Notes: generated by a model not told the origin, from the sequence alone. Counted from the first letter of the stretch, positions 25,234 to 34,099 are shown. The stretch: DNA of 64,000 nucleotides from Flavobacterium franklandianum (GCF_007097365.1 NZ_VJZR01000003.1:124001-188000); one strand, 5' to 3'. Translations and numbers: made by a program.

Positions 25234-27609
25234 TTATTTTATTTTTTTTGAGTTTATTGATGCTTTTGCTTGTGCCAATTTGGTATTAATATCCGGGTTT
25301 TTTATTCCAGAATCTATTGCTTTATTGCCAATTTTAATTGCATTTGCATTTTGGTTCGACCATTTGTACACGTCCATTAAGGCTAAATAAGCATCCGTTT
25401 CAAAAGGGGTTCTTTTGATCGCATCCAGCAATTCAGTTTCTGCTTTATCATATTTTCCTTCCCAAGCAAACATTCTCCCTTTTAAAGTTCGAACTTCGGA
25501 ATAATTAGGAATTTCATTCAAAATATAATCACACAATAATCTCGAATTTACATAATCTTTTTTGAATGCTAAATCTCGAGCAACAATAAAAGTTTGGTCA
25601 GGATTGAAATCCTTTTTCAATGCCTTAATGGTTGCTAATTCAGCCTTTGAAAATTGAATTATTGGTTGTGAATAAATATTTAAAGAAGCTGGGAAAATTT
25701 TGTTTTTCTTGGTTAAATAAGCATTTAATCTTTTAAAACTGAGTAAGGAGTCAGCTATGATTTTAGATATGTTTTCTTCATAGACTTTATAAGATTCAAA
25801 TTTTTCATTTATCTTATATAGTTCTCCACCAGAATACATATAATCTTTATAAATATAATCGTTTATACTTCCTTTATATCTCATTAAGGGAATTTGATGG
25901 ATGTTTCTAAATTCTTTAGCAGTGTCTAATCCGTCGCCCATCCAAGCAGTTTTTGAAAGCTTGTTGAACGTGTAATTATTCATTAAAAAAGAAAGTAAAC
26001 TTGGAGTTATATCCCAATGGGATGAAACGGATTTAAATTTCTCCGCTCTTTTTAACATCGGACTATATATGATTAACGGCACATGAAAGCGACATAATTC
26101 ATCTTTTTGTGGTATTGGTATCAAACGATGATCTCCAGTAATGATGAAAATTGTGTTTTTATATTCGGGTCTTTTTGAATAAGCCTCAATAAAATTTTTA
26201 ATTGAAGTATCGGTATAAAGAAGTGCCGCAAAAATATCTTTATAAGTTTCTATTTCTTCTTTTATGCCCATCAAAGTCATGTTGGTATTCAAAATGTAGT
26301 CCACTTTTTTCAAATAAACATCTTTTGAAGGAAAGTCAAAAGGTTCGTGATTGGAAAGGGTCATAATAACATCTAATCGCGGTGTTTTTTTGCTATCCAT
26401 CTCGGACAATGTTTTTTTGAATATTTCGGCATCAGGATATCCCCAAGAAAAACCTCCCGAATTTTCTTTAGTTTTAACAAAGCCAGGTCCAAATTTTTTC
26501 TCATCGGTAATGTGGCCGACCTCATTGTATTCCAGAAAATTTATTTTCCTGTCAAAACTGGAATCATCACCGCAATAATAGGAAGTTGTGTAATCATTTG
26601 CTTTTAAAACACTCAAAAGTGAAATGTGAGAAGGTAAGGGAGCTAATTCCAAAAATCCTTTCTCACCATAAGGAAGTGATCCTAATATTGATGATGCTGC
26701 GCCAAAAGTTCTCCCAGTATTACTAACAAAATTTTCCCAATACAGAGATTTTGAAGTCAAAGAATCGAGGAATGGCGTAAAACCTCCATAAGAATTTTCC
26801 CCAATAAAATCACTGCCTAATCCTTCAGCTATAATGATTACAATATTGGGTTTTTCGCTTTGAATATTAAAAAAAGGAGCTAATACATCTTTAGTTTCAT
26901 TGAATGGTTTTAGTAAAGGAAACTCTTTTTTATAGACTAAATTGGACACATCTAATTTCCTTTTTTCATTTTGAAATTTAAAAATATCAGTAGCCAGAAA
27001 ATTAAGTTTATTTTGAAAAACAGCAGCCGAAGAATCGTGCGAAACAAGCTTTAAGCTCCCCAGAATGATTATTAAAAGGAATGATATTGCAAAAATTTGT
27101 CGTCCATTTGTAAACTTTTTCAAAAGGTAATTTATACCCAAATAAAGCAAAGGCATTATTATAAAAGGCAGAAAATAGAGCAGTGATAAAGATTCAGAAG
27201 CTGTAACCGTAGTGTACATATCATCAAATGAATAGCCCAATAAATCGGCTCCAAGATTGATGTGTGTGGTAAGGCTGTATTTTACCAAAGCTAACTGGAT
27301 AATGATGATTAAAGCAAACAACACTTTAATTAAGACTACTTCAATAGGGCTTTTTATGTAAAATAATGCAAAATAAAAAGGCATAAATAGTAATCCTATG
27401 AAAATTCCAGCCCAAAAATCATTCAGTAATTTATAAACTATTGTTATTCCAATACTCTGGTTTTCGGGACCATCAGATAGTGTATAGAATATTTCGAATA
27501 ACCTTAATAACCAAAATGTAATAATTACAGAAATAGTTAAGTACACATAAGCATAGCTATTATTGAAATAACGATTGTTTAATGTGTCTTTAATTTTTTT
27601 AATGTCCAT
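25234..27609 (-). CDS. LtaS-like phosphotransferase/sulfatase-fold membrane enzyme with TPR tail
   Basis: The 791-residue protein has about five N-terminal membrane helices (about 18-200) and then an alkaline-phosphatase-superfamily domain. The domain shows NIVIIIAEGLGSDFIG for the metal-binding Glu, SNTGRTFGAASSILG with the likely Thr nucleophile, SNHEPFDFP and GDHRLIP. This is the fold of lipoteichoic acid synthase and phosphoethanolamine or phosphoglycerol transferases. A C-terminal TPR segment (about 670-790) is added. In this operon it may attach phosphoglycerol or a similar group to the exported glycan. Donor and acceptor are unknown. Confidence 0.86.
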   Translation of the reverse strand: MDIKKIKDTLNNRYFNNSYAYVYLTISVIITFWLLRLFEIFYTLSDGPENQSIGITIVYKLLNDFWAGIFIGLLFMPFYFALFYIKSPIEVVLIKVLFALIIIIQLALVKYSLTTHINLGADLLGYSFDDMYTTVTASESLSLLYFLPFIIMPLLYLGINYLLKKFTNGRQIFAISFLLIIILGSLKLVSHDSSAAVFQNKLNFLATDIFKFQNEKRKLDVSNLVYKKEFPLLKPFNETKDVLAPFFNIQSEKPNIVIIIAEGLGSDFIGENSYGGFTPFLDSLTSKSLYWENFVSNTGRTFGAASSILGSLPYGEKGFLELAPLPSHISLLSVLKANDYTTSYYCGDDSSFDRKINFLEYNEVGHITDEKKFGPGFVKTKENSGGFSWGYPDAEIFKKTLSEMDSKKTPRLDVIMTLSNHEPFDFPSKDVYLKKVDYILNTNMTLMGIKEEIETYKDIFAALLYTDTSIKNFIEAYSKRPEYKNTIFIITGDHRLIPIPQKDELCRFHVPLIIYSPMLKRAEKFKSVSSHWDITPSLLSFLMNNYTFNKLSKTAWMGDGLDTAKEFRNIHQIPLMRYKGSINDYIYKDYMYSGGELYKINEKFESYKVYEENISKIIADSLLSFKRLNAYLTKKNKIFPASLNIYSQPIIQFSKAELATIKALKKDFNPDQTFIVARDLAFKKDYVNSRLLCDYILNEIPNYSEVRTLKGRMFAWEGKYDKAETELLDAIKRTPFETDAYLALMDVYKWSNQNANAIKIGNKAIDSGIKNPDINTKLAQAKASINSKKIK

Positions 27610-27632
27610 TTTTTAGAATTATGCTTTAAACA

Positions 27633-29063
27633 TTATGCTTTAGTCATTCCTTTTCGTGTCATAGTTCCCCATTCTATTTTTTTGTAAAAATAGTAATCTA
27701 TATTTCCCTTTATGGCTGAATATAGAATAGTTGGATGATTGACAAAAGGTTCCAGGAAAGCTATCATTATTAATTTAAAACCAATAGACTTTTTTTTATA
27801 TTGGTGATAAGTAAGTTCCTCTGAAACAATGGCAACTATTGAAAACAGTACCGAAAATAAATAGGCCACAATAATAAATGCAAATGCATAATCCCATCTT
27901 ACTTCATTAAGAAATATAAGAATTCCAAAATAAATTATACCGGTAACTTCAATAATTGGAGCCATTCTTTCAAAAAAGAACCAATACGGATAACTGATAA
28001 GTCCCAAGGATTTATATTTAGGATTAAACCCTATTTTACGGTGTTTTTTAAGTGTTTCGATAGTTCCACGAGTCCATCTGTTTCTTTGTGAAATAAATGT
28101 TTTGTAATTATCTGGAGCTTCTGTCCAGCAAAGAGGATCCGGGATATATGCCACTTTGTATTTTTGTTTTTGATCTTCCATATATCGCCTCATTCGTACA
28201 ATAATTTCCATGTCTTCCCCTACGGTATTGGTGTCGTAACCACCCACCTTAATGGCTATTTTTTTATCAAATAAACCAAAAGCTCCTGAAATTACCAACA
28301 AACCATTTAGTCTACTCCATGCCATTCTTCCCAATAAAAAAGCTCTCAAGTATTCTAATATTTGTCCTTGTTCCAACCAAGTTTTAGGAAAGTTTACATC
28401 AAGTAATTTACCGTCTTTGACAGTACATGAATTTGCGATTCTTATTACACCACCTGCGGCAATTACTTTAACGTCAGTTGTTTCCAGAAATGGTTTTATC
28501 AATTTTTGAAGTGCGTCTTCCAATAGCAAACAATCCACATCTATACAAGCAACATATTTGTTTTTGCTCATATTTAATCCCATATTTAAGGCATCAGCTT
28601 TTCCTCCATTCTCTTTGTCAATCACGGTTAATTTATCAAATGCAGGATTTGTAGATTTATAAATACCTTTTCTTAATGGTTTTGTTTTAATATGTTCATT
28701 GAAAAGATTGTCTATTTGTATTAGGTCGTAGGCTTCTATAAGTTTGCTTAGACTATCATCTTTACTTCCATCATTTACAATGATAACATCATAATTCACA
28801 TAATAACTCGATAGTAAGGAACGAACGTTTTCTACAATGTTCAAACTTTCGTTGTAGGCAGGAGCTATAATTGAAATTGAAGGAGAAAAAGTCGAAGATA
28901 ATATTTCTTTGTAGTTGACAAAGCTGTTTTTCTTCATATATTCAATTGTCTCTATAGCAGAAATTATCGCTAATATGACATAAGATGCAATTGCAATTGC
29001 AGAAAAAACAAGAAAGAAATAATGAATGATTGTCATTATAATTTGTAAAGTACTTGTATACAT
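27633..29063 (-). CDS. Processive family 2 glycosyltransferase (PgaC/cellulose-synthase-like)
   Basis: The start is at the ATG at 29063 (476 residues), two codons after a TTG that would give a longer reading. A membrane helix (about 10-35) is followed by a GT2 domain with NDGSKDDS, DVDCLLL (DxD), GYDTNTVGED and the processivity motif QRNRW, then membrane helices toward the C-terminus. These are the D, DxD, (T)ED, QxxRW residues of membrane synthases that extend and extrude a beta-linked polysaccharide such as PNAG, hyaluronan or cellulose. The sugar is not deducible. It is encoded 23 bases upstream of the LtaS-like gene. Confidence 0.92.
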   Translation of the reverse strand: MYTSTLQIIMTIIHYFFLVFSAIAIASYVILAIISAIETIEYMKKNSFVNYKEILSSTFSPSISIIAPAYNESLNIVENVRSLLSSYYVNYDVIIVNDGSKDDSLSKLIEAYDLIQIDNLFNEHIKTKPLRKGIYKSTNPAFDKLTVIDKENGGKADALNMGLNMSKNKYVACIDVDCLLLEDALQKLIKPFLETTDVKVIAAGGVIRIANSCTVKDGKLLDVNFPKTWLEQGQILEYLRAFLLGRMAWSRLNGLLVISGAFGLFDKKIAIKVGGYDTNTVGEDMEIIVRMRRYMEDQKQKYKVAYIPDPLCWTEAPDNYKTFISQRNRWTRGTIETLKKHRKIGFNPKYKSLGLISYPYWFFFERMAPIIEVTGIIYFGILIFLNEVRWDYAFAFIIVAYLFSVLFSIVAIVSEELTYHQYKKKSIGFKLIMIAFLEPFVNHPTILYSAIKGNIDYYFYKKIEWGTMTRKGMTKA

Positions 29064-29075
29064 GACCAATTGGTT

Positions 29076-30152
29076 TTAGGCAGTTAATGTTTTTTTTAAT
29101 TCGGCTTCATTTAACGCAAACTCTTCAAAATTGATGTTTTTCAAAACTTCTATTACCAATAACTTAATTTCGGTACTTTTGTGATTAATGTGTTCCATTA
29201 AAAAAGTTTTGTCACTAGCCTCGTATACATTTTCCATCATCTTAAGAAATCCGATTTGTTCTTCATGACCGCGGTCGTTAAAATTATTTTTCAATATATT
29301 TTTAGCTTCAATTATGTTCAAATGACTTAAGGCAGAAATAGCATTGATTCTTACATCTTCACACTTGTGATTTAACAGTTCGATAAGTACTTCTTTTGCT
29401 TCAAATTGATTGTAAACTTTGGCAATTTTTAAAGCAAAAATGACTACAGAATCATTTGAAGATTTTAACCAAGGTTTTATGTCAGCAATTTGTGTATTAT
29501 TGTTGAGCTGAAGTACTTCCAGTAATTGAATCTGATCCCATTCGGATAATGGGGTTTCTAAAACGTTTAAAAACTCAAGTCCCTCAAAAGCATACAAATG
29601 AACCAAGTAAAATTGCATTTCTTTGCGAACTTCTCTCTTTGGATGGTTGATGTTGTTCATTATTATTTTATGAACTGCTTTTATTTTAAATTGTGTAAGT
29701 TCCCTTATTCCAATAGCAATAACATCCCATTTTTTACTTCTCAGTTTGGCTAATGAGTAACGTAAAAGCCCCAATTTGATAAAGAGTTTATCAATAGATT
29801 CCCCCATTTCACCAGATATCTCATTTCGTAGCTTTAATAATGTTGAAACAATTATTTTTCTTTTAAAAGGATCAGCGGCGTATTTTTTTAATTTTTCTAT
29901 AATTATTTGTTGCTCAGAACTAAAAGCTTCCTCGTCATTTCCTGCATACAAGTAGGTGACAAGGTAAGACTCATATATCTCTTGATATTTAGTTTCAATC
30001 TTTTCATTAACTCTTAAATGATTTCTTAAATATTTAAGGTAAAAAGTTAATATTGCAATAATTATAAAAAACAAACAACTTAAACCCCATATCAATTGGA
30101 TTATTGGTGAGGAGTGTTTTAAAGATTCTAGAATGTGTAGGTTTTCATTCAT
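29076..30152 (-). CDS. HEAT-repeat protein with N-terminal membrane anchor
   Basis: Its 358 residues comprise one N-terminal membrane helix (about 16-40), a charged linker and then alpha-helical HEAT-like repeats (about 110-345), seen as KRSKKWDVIAIGIRELTQF-type helices and INAISALSHLNIIEAK. HEAT arrays bind other proteins, so this could be an inner-membrane scaffold for the synthase encoded 12 bases downstream. It has no catalytic motif. The operon position is the main clue to the role. Confidence 0.75.
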   Translation of the reverse strand: MNENLHILESLKHSSPIIQLIWGLSCLFFIIIAILTFYLKYLRNHLRVNEKIETKYQEIYESYLVTYLYAGNDEEAFSSEQQIIIEKLKKYAADPFKRKIIVSTLLKLRNEISGEMGESIDKLFIKLGLLRYSLAKLRSKKWDVIAIGIRELTQFKIKAVHKIIMNNINHPKREVRKEMQFYLVHLYAFEGLEFLNVLETPLSEWDQIQLLEVLQLNNNTQIADIKPWLKSSNDSVVIFALKIAKVYNQFEAKEVLIELLNHKCEDVRINAISALSHLNIIEAKNILKNNFNDRGHEEQIGFLKMMENVYEASDKTFLMEHINHKSTEIKLLVIEVLKNINFEEFALNEAELKKTLTA

Positions 30153-30182
30153 ATTTGGAGCCTTTATTTGTTTTTTGAATTA

Positions 30183-30551
30183 CTATTTCAATAATCTTTT
30201 TACCCTGATTACTAATTCGTGAGGGCTAAATGGTTTGCTCATAAAATCAGTTGCCCCAAGATCAAATGCTTTAAGCACGATTTCTTCTTGCCCAGCTGAC
30301 GAAAAAACTATTATTGGAGTTTTTAAGTTCAATTTGTTTCTAACATAGCTTATTACTTCCAATCCACTTACGAAAGGCATCATTATATCTGTCAATATTA
30401 GTTCTGGATTGTACTCTTCAATTAATTCAATTGCTTGCTTTCCGTCTACGGCAATTAGGAGTTTGTATCCTTCTTTCTCTAATCTGAATTTTAATAATAA
30501 GGATAGAACCGAATTATCTTCTGCCAAAACTATTTTGTAAATAACATTCAT
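30183..30551 (-). CDS. Single-domain response regulator (CheY-like)
   Basis: This 122-residue receiver has acidic residues in VLAEDN, the phospho-accepting Asp in LILTDIMMP, the switch residues in FSSAG and the conserved Lys in MSKPF. It has no DNA-binding domain. No histidine kinase gene is nearby. As the first gene of the glycosyltransferase operon it probably regulates the synthase by protein contact, possibly through the adjacent HEAT-repeat protein. This is an inference from gene order. Confidence 0.9.
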   Translation of the reverse strand: MNVIYKIVLAEDNSVLSLLLKFRLEKEGYKLLIAVDGKQAIELIEEYNPELILTDIMMPFVSGLEVISYVRNKLNLKTPIIVFSSAGQEEIVLKAFDLGATDFMSKPFSPHELVIRVKRLLK

Positions 30552-31028
30552 TGCTTGGAGATTTTAATTTAAATAATAACTTATTTTATAGTTGTCCTTT
30601 TTTTATTTGGTTTGTCTAGAATTATTTCTATAAATATACTATTAAATATTTCATAAATAGTCGATAAAACGCAAAAAATATAGACAAAATACATAAAATC
30701 AAATTTAAATAGGTTTTAAACTACATTTTTTTTTAAAAAAAATGCTACCAATTTAAAATCAATTTTAAATATTTAGAAAAGGAATAAATAAGAATTTTTT
30801 AGAATTTTTAGGTAAATGGGAATTTTTTAGACTTTTCTAAACCAAAACAAGTAAAATCTTGCTTTAAAGGATTATTCGGTCGGTTTTAAGGAAAGTTGAA
30901 GCTATATTCTACCAACCCCTTTTTAATTATTTTTATTCACGGCAAGGAATTGTACCATAAAATAAATACGGCATATTTTAGAAAAAACTTGTGTAGTTTT
31001 GAAGATTAAAGTTGCTATTTTTTTTGTA
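30552..31028. other. AT-rich gap with no gene visible
   Basis: This stretch of nearly 480 bases is extremely AT-rich and has no open frame, hairpin or repeat that I trust. It presumably holds the promoter of the response regulator operon, but no perfect TAnnTTTG box in the right place was found. Confidence 0.4.
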
Positions 31029-31189
31029 TTTATCAAATTCCGGATTGCTTTGGCATATCAATTATTAATCAAAAAAGACCATACCGTTTCGGAAATTGGC
31101 TATCTATGAGGATTCAATAGCATCAGTTTGTTCATTCGTTTATTAAATTATCTCCTTTGGAATACAGAAACAGTTACAAATTCATTTAA
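31029..31189 (+). pseudogene. Remnant of an AraC-family regulator
   Basis: One frame reads FRIALAYQLLIKKDHTVSEI then GYL, stop, GFNSISLFIRLLNYL, and a neighbouring frame continues SPLEYRNSYKFI and stops. This is the end of an AraC-type DNA-binding domain (SEIGY..GFNSIS.F.R and the P.EYR motif) with one internal stop and one frameshift, with no N-terminal part. It borders the hairpin at 31304 that opens the nuclease cassette. Confidence 0.6.
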
Positions 31190-31303
31190 TACGAATTAGT
31201 TCAATTGCCGTTGACTTTAGTCGGGAATTTAGGTTTACTTGATTTTTGATTGAGTATTAATCAAAAAAATGGCGAGTAGCCATAAATACTTTTTTTTGGA
31301 ATT

Positions 31304-31436
31304 TTTAACGGTTTCGGGCTTGGCGAAGGTGGCGATTTTCACCACAAATGTTGATGCGGAGAACCAAACTTTGATTAACCACAAATGTGTCTTCGGAGCA
31401 CTGAACCGCCACTTTTGCCAAACCCGTGTTATGGGC
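31304..31436. other. attC-like hairpin at the left end of the nuclease cassette
   Basis: The outer arms CGGGCTTGGCGAAGGTGGCG (31315-31334) and CGCCACTTTTGCCAAACCCG (31407-31426) pair at 17 of 20 positions. The segment begins with TTTAACG and ends with CGTGTTATGGGC. The 72-base interior holds two imperfect tandem copies starting ACCACAAATG (31341 and 31378). Its structure and ends resemble an integron attC recombination site; the same ending occurs at 33220. No integrase lies in the window. Confidence 0.5.
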
Positions 31437-31464
31437 TGGGGTTCTTTGTCCGCTTGTGTTGTCG

Positions 31465-32280
31465 TTAGTTCTCATTGTAACCAAATTGTCTGCTTTGTAA
31501 AACTACTTTCCACCAACTTTCTCTGTTTATAATAATTTGGTCGTCAGTAGTTGATTTGTAAATGTCAAGAATTGAGTATTTAAAATTATGTTTTATGTGG
31601 TCGAAAGTTAGTCCTTTAAGTCCAACGTTTCCACCGTGACCATTCTTAACATATGCTCTCCAACGTCCTAAAATCATATTTTCTCCGTATGCCGAACCAA
31701 CATACATTTTACCGTTTGAAATGTCGGTCATTAAGTAAACTCCCTTTTGATTTTGAAGTGCAGTTTTCCAGTTATCCTTTTCTAATACTCGGTTCATTTC
31801 GTCCCAAGAGATATTTACCTTTTCGTAACCAGGAAACAGGTCATTGTCAAATGTGTCAGGTAAAATTTGAGATACATAACAGTCGTCAATTACTGATTCG
31901 GCATTTCGAATCATTGTCTGTGCTTTGTTCTTAAATTTCACAATTAAACGTCCAACATATTTTTGGTATTCGGGCAGGTCTTGATAGTTGTAGCCAACAC
32001 CGTTGAGTATATTCAAGTCATTAGTTACTTGTCCAATGTGAAAAAGCAACCAAAAATCTTCATTCGGTTTTATCTTAACGAGTCCAACCGTGATTTGTCC
32101 TGCTTTGTATGATTTGTTTTTGTTGTAATTCCAATATTGTCCAGCCAGCATTGTTGAAATGTCGCCATTTTTAAAAAGTTCTATCGGATTCCAATTTTGG
32201 GCAAACATCAAATTGAAACGAATCTTAACATTGTTAAGGTTGTCAAGTCGTAATAAGTCGTTTAATTTAATGCTGTCCAT
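31465..32280 (-). CDS. GIY-YIG nuclease family protein
   Basis: The N-terminal part of this 271-residue protein (about 1-170) is unrecognised. The C-terminal part (about 178-265) is a GIY-YIG nuclease: GVYLMTD (180-186), KMYVGSA (191-197), an Arg pair in GRWRAY (205-210) and the likely catalytic Glu254 in NRESWWKV. The N-terminal part may choose the target. It is encoded 20 bases downstream of the HNH gene on the same strand, so both are probably one transcript. The pair lies alone between two attC-like hairpins, which suggests a mobile defence or mobility gene. The function is inferred. Confidence 0.8.
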   Translation of the reverse strand: MDSIKLNDLLRLDNLNNVKIRFNLMFAQNWNPIELFKNGDISTMLAGQYWNYNKNKSYKAGQITVGLVKIKPNEDFWLLFHIGQVTNDLNILNGVGYNYQDLPEYQKYVGRLIVKFKNKAQTMIRNAESVIDDCYVSQILPDTFDNDLFPGYEKVNISWDEMNRVLEKDNWKTALQNQKGVYLMTDISNGKMYVGSAYGENMILGRWRAYVKNGHGGNVGLKGLTFDHIKHNFKYSILDIYKSTTDDQIIINRESWWKVVLQSRQFGYNEN

Positions 32281-32300
32281 ATTTTAAGCAAATGTTTTTA

Positions 32301-33116
32301 CTAATCGTTAGGTCTATTTTTTATAATGAACTGCGTTACTTCTTCTATCGTCAGCGGGGTTTTTTGTCTGTGAATTATTGAATGACAGTTTGGGCAAACA
32401 GGTCGTAAATCTTTAACTGGGTCAACTTCGTAATTCTGTCCAACCGTTGCAACTTGTTTTAAATGGTGAACGTGAATAAAGTCTTTTCCAATTTGTCCGT
32501 AAGTTTTTTCAAAGTTGAAGTCGCAAACAGCACAAGTAAATCCATAATGCTCTAAACATTTTTTTCTTGCAAATGGGTTACGTTCATATTTCGTAACTGA
32601 TACTTGGTTTGGAGTTCCTTCGGTGTATGTTTTTTGAATTTCGTTGTCCGTTGGTATGAATGGGTTATGTCTTATTTTTTGAGTGGTTAAGAAGTCAAAC
32701 CAAACCGCTTCAAGTTCGTCTACAAGTTCAGGTCTTACTGAAATTCCAGAAGCCATAGGTCGCCAATTTTGTTGAGCTAAATTTCCAGTTTTTAATATGT
32801 CAACTGTCAAGATTGGTTCTTGGTCAGGATTGAGTAAGACTTCAAAGTCAACGTCAATGTATAATGTGTCTTTATTTTCACCACTCCAATGTTTTTCGTA
32901 AAATGGTTTCGAGGTCGCAAAACCTGCTGCAATAATTCCTTTTGGTTCTGTCCCAACTTTGAGTAAAAAAATTCTGTCGCCTGGTTGAATTGATTTTGTA
33001 TTTCCACAACTCCAACGTTGAGAACAGCGTCCTGTTAAGTCCACTTGTTCAATGTCTTGTTCAAGTGTCGTCCAAGTCCACTTTTTAGGGTTCCATAAAA
33101 ATAAATATGTGTTCAT
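32301..33116 (-). CDS. EVE-like domain plus HNH endonuclease
   Basis: This 271-residue protein has an EVE/PUA-like domain at about 3-145 (LFLWNPKKW, WSCGNTKSIQPGDRIFLLKVG, GIIAAG) and an HNH nuclease at about 185-255. The HNH part shows a zinc-type pair C195 and C198, the HVHHL motif (215-219) and the second pair CPNC (241-244) with CHSIIH. EVE-type domains bind modified bases, so a nuclease that cuts DNA with modified cytosine, as in type IV restriction, is a reasonable inference but is not shown here. It is the first gene of the two-gene cassette. Confidence 0.82.
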   Translation of the reverse strand: MNTYLFLWNPKKWTWTTLEQDIEQVDLTGRCSQRWSCGNTKSIQPGDRIFLLKVGTEPKGIIAAGFATSKPFYEKHWSGENKDTLYIDVDFEVLLNPDQEPILTVDILKTGNLAQQNWRPMASGISVRPELVDELEAVWFDFLTTQKIRHNPFIPTDNEIQKTYTEGTPNQVSVTKYERNPFARKKCLEHYGFTCAVCDFNFEKTYGQIGKDFIHVHHLKQVATVGQNYEVDPVKDLRPVCPNCHSIIHRQKTPLTIEEVTQFIIKNRPND

Positions 33117-33142
33117 TCGTTGTTGTCTGTCATTTTACACTT

Positions 33143-33229
33143 GCCCATAACTTATATTATACTCGCTACAAACTAGCGCATATACACCCAAAATTGGGTA
33201 GATTGGCGCTATAAAGTAGCGTGTTATTC
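33143..33229. other. attC-like hairpin at the right end of the nuclease cassette
   Basis: It starts with GCCCATAAC (33143-33151), the exact reverse complement of GTTATGGGC at 31428-31436. Arms CGCTACAAACTAGCGC (33164-33179) and GCGCTATAAAGTAGCG (33206-33221) pair with a 4-base internal mismatch, and an inner palindrome ACCCAAAATTGGGT (33186-33199) forms the tip. It ends CGTGTTAT (33220-33227), as does the left hairpin. Confidence 0.55.
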
Positions 33230-33322
33230 AACAAATATAAAAATAATAATTGTATTACAAATCATTAAAAAGACTTTTAACTTGTTGAACACTTTTTACT
33301 TCTATAAGCTTGAAAATATAAA

Positions 33323-34099
33323 TCAAAATCCCTCAAAAACACCCAGTCCAAATAAAGCAAAATCATATTTTACAGGATCGTTTGGGTCGAGTTCACGGAG
33401 TTTTATATCGAGTTCTGCCAATGCTTTTCCATCATTTTGTTTTCGGGTCAGCAAACCTAGTTTTCGAGCTACATTTCCCGAATGAACATCTAGCGGACAG
33501 GAAAGGAGTGATGGCGAAATGCTTTTCCAAATTCCTAAATCTACACCTTTGTTATCTTGGCGACACATCCATCGCAGGTACATATTAATTCTTTTCGCCG
33601 CGGAACCGTTCATAGGGTCGGAAATATGTTTCTGAGTTCTATTCTGATGCTCGATTTCGAAAAACAGTTTCTTGAATTCGGAAATGCTTTTTTGTGTCGA
33701 ATTTGTCCCGACACCTCGGGATTGATGTTTTGCAAATACAGCTTCGAGACCGTTGTGGTTTTTGTAAATGTGTTCGAGTCCTTTTATAAAACTCGAAAAA
33801 TCCTGACCGTTAAAGGTTCTGTGAACAAAAGATTTCATTCGTTCCAAATCATTTTCGGTATGCGACATCACAAAATCATAAGGCGAATTTCCCATTAACG
33901 CCATCATTTTGTGGGCGTTTTTGATAATCATTTTGCGGTTGCCCCAAGCAATGGTCGCACTCAAAAATCCAGCAATTTCGATGTCTTCTTTATGTGAAAA
34001 CAAATGCGGAATTTGGACAGGATCACTTTCAATAAAATCAAGCGTGTTGTATTGGATGACTTTATCGTCTAGGAAGGATTTGAGTTCTGATTTATTCAT
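33323..34099 (-). CDS. TIGR02757 family protein (DUF2400)
   Basis: The 258-residue protein carries the family signature IPHLFSHKEDIEIAGFLSATIAWGNRKMIIKNAHKMM near the N-terminus and the C-terminal CPLDVHSGNVARKLGLLTRKQNDGKA stretch, with LRELDPNDPVKYDFALFGLG at the end. The CPLDxHxxxVxRxLG motif resembles that of helix-hairpin-helix DNA glycosylases, so a role in DNA repair is possible. Its biochemical function is not established. Confidence 0.88.
   Translation of the reverse strand: MNKSELKSFLDDKVIQYNTLDFIESDPVQIPHLFSHKEDIEIAGFLSATIAWGNRKMIIKNAHKMMALMGNSPYDFVMSHTENDLERMKSFVHRTFNGQDFSSFIKGLEHIYKNHNGLEAVFAKHQSRGVGTNSTQKSISEFKKLFFEIEHQNRTQKHISDPMNGSAAKRINMYLRWMCRQDNKGVDLGIWKSISPSLLSCPLDVHSGNVARKLGLLTRKQNDGKALAELDIKLRELDPNDPVKYDFALFGLGVFEGF

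Noticed and set aside
31269..31532. Open frame of 87 codons over the left hairpin
   Set aside because: It runs through the hairpin arms and into the end of the GIY-YIG gene on the other strand; its peptide has no domain-like pattern.
33221..33292. Inverted GTGTTATTCAACAA and TTGTTGAACAC as a third cassette end
   Set aside because: The match needs a 3-base gap and the enclosed DNA is AT-rich with no gene; it may be a weak terminator of the DUF2400 gene region or chance.
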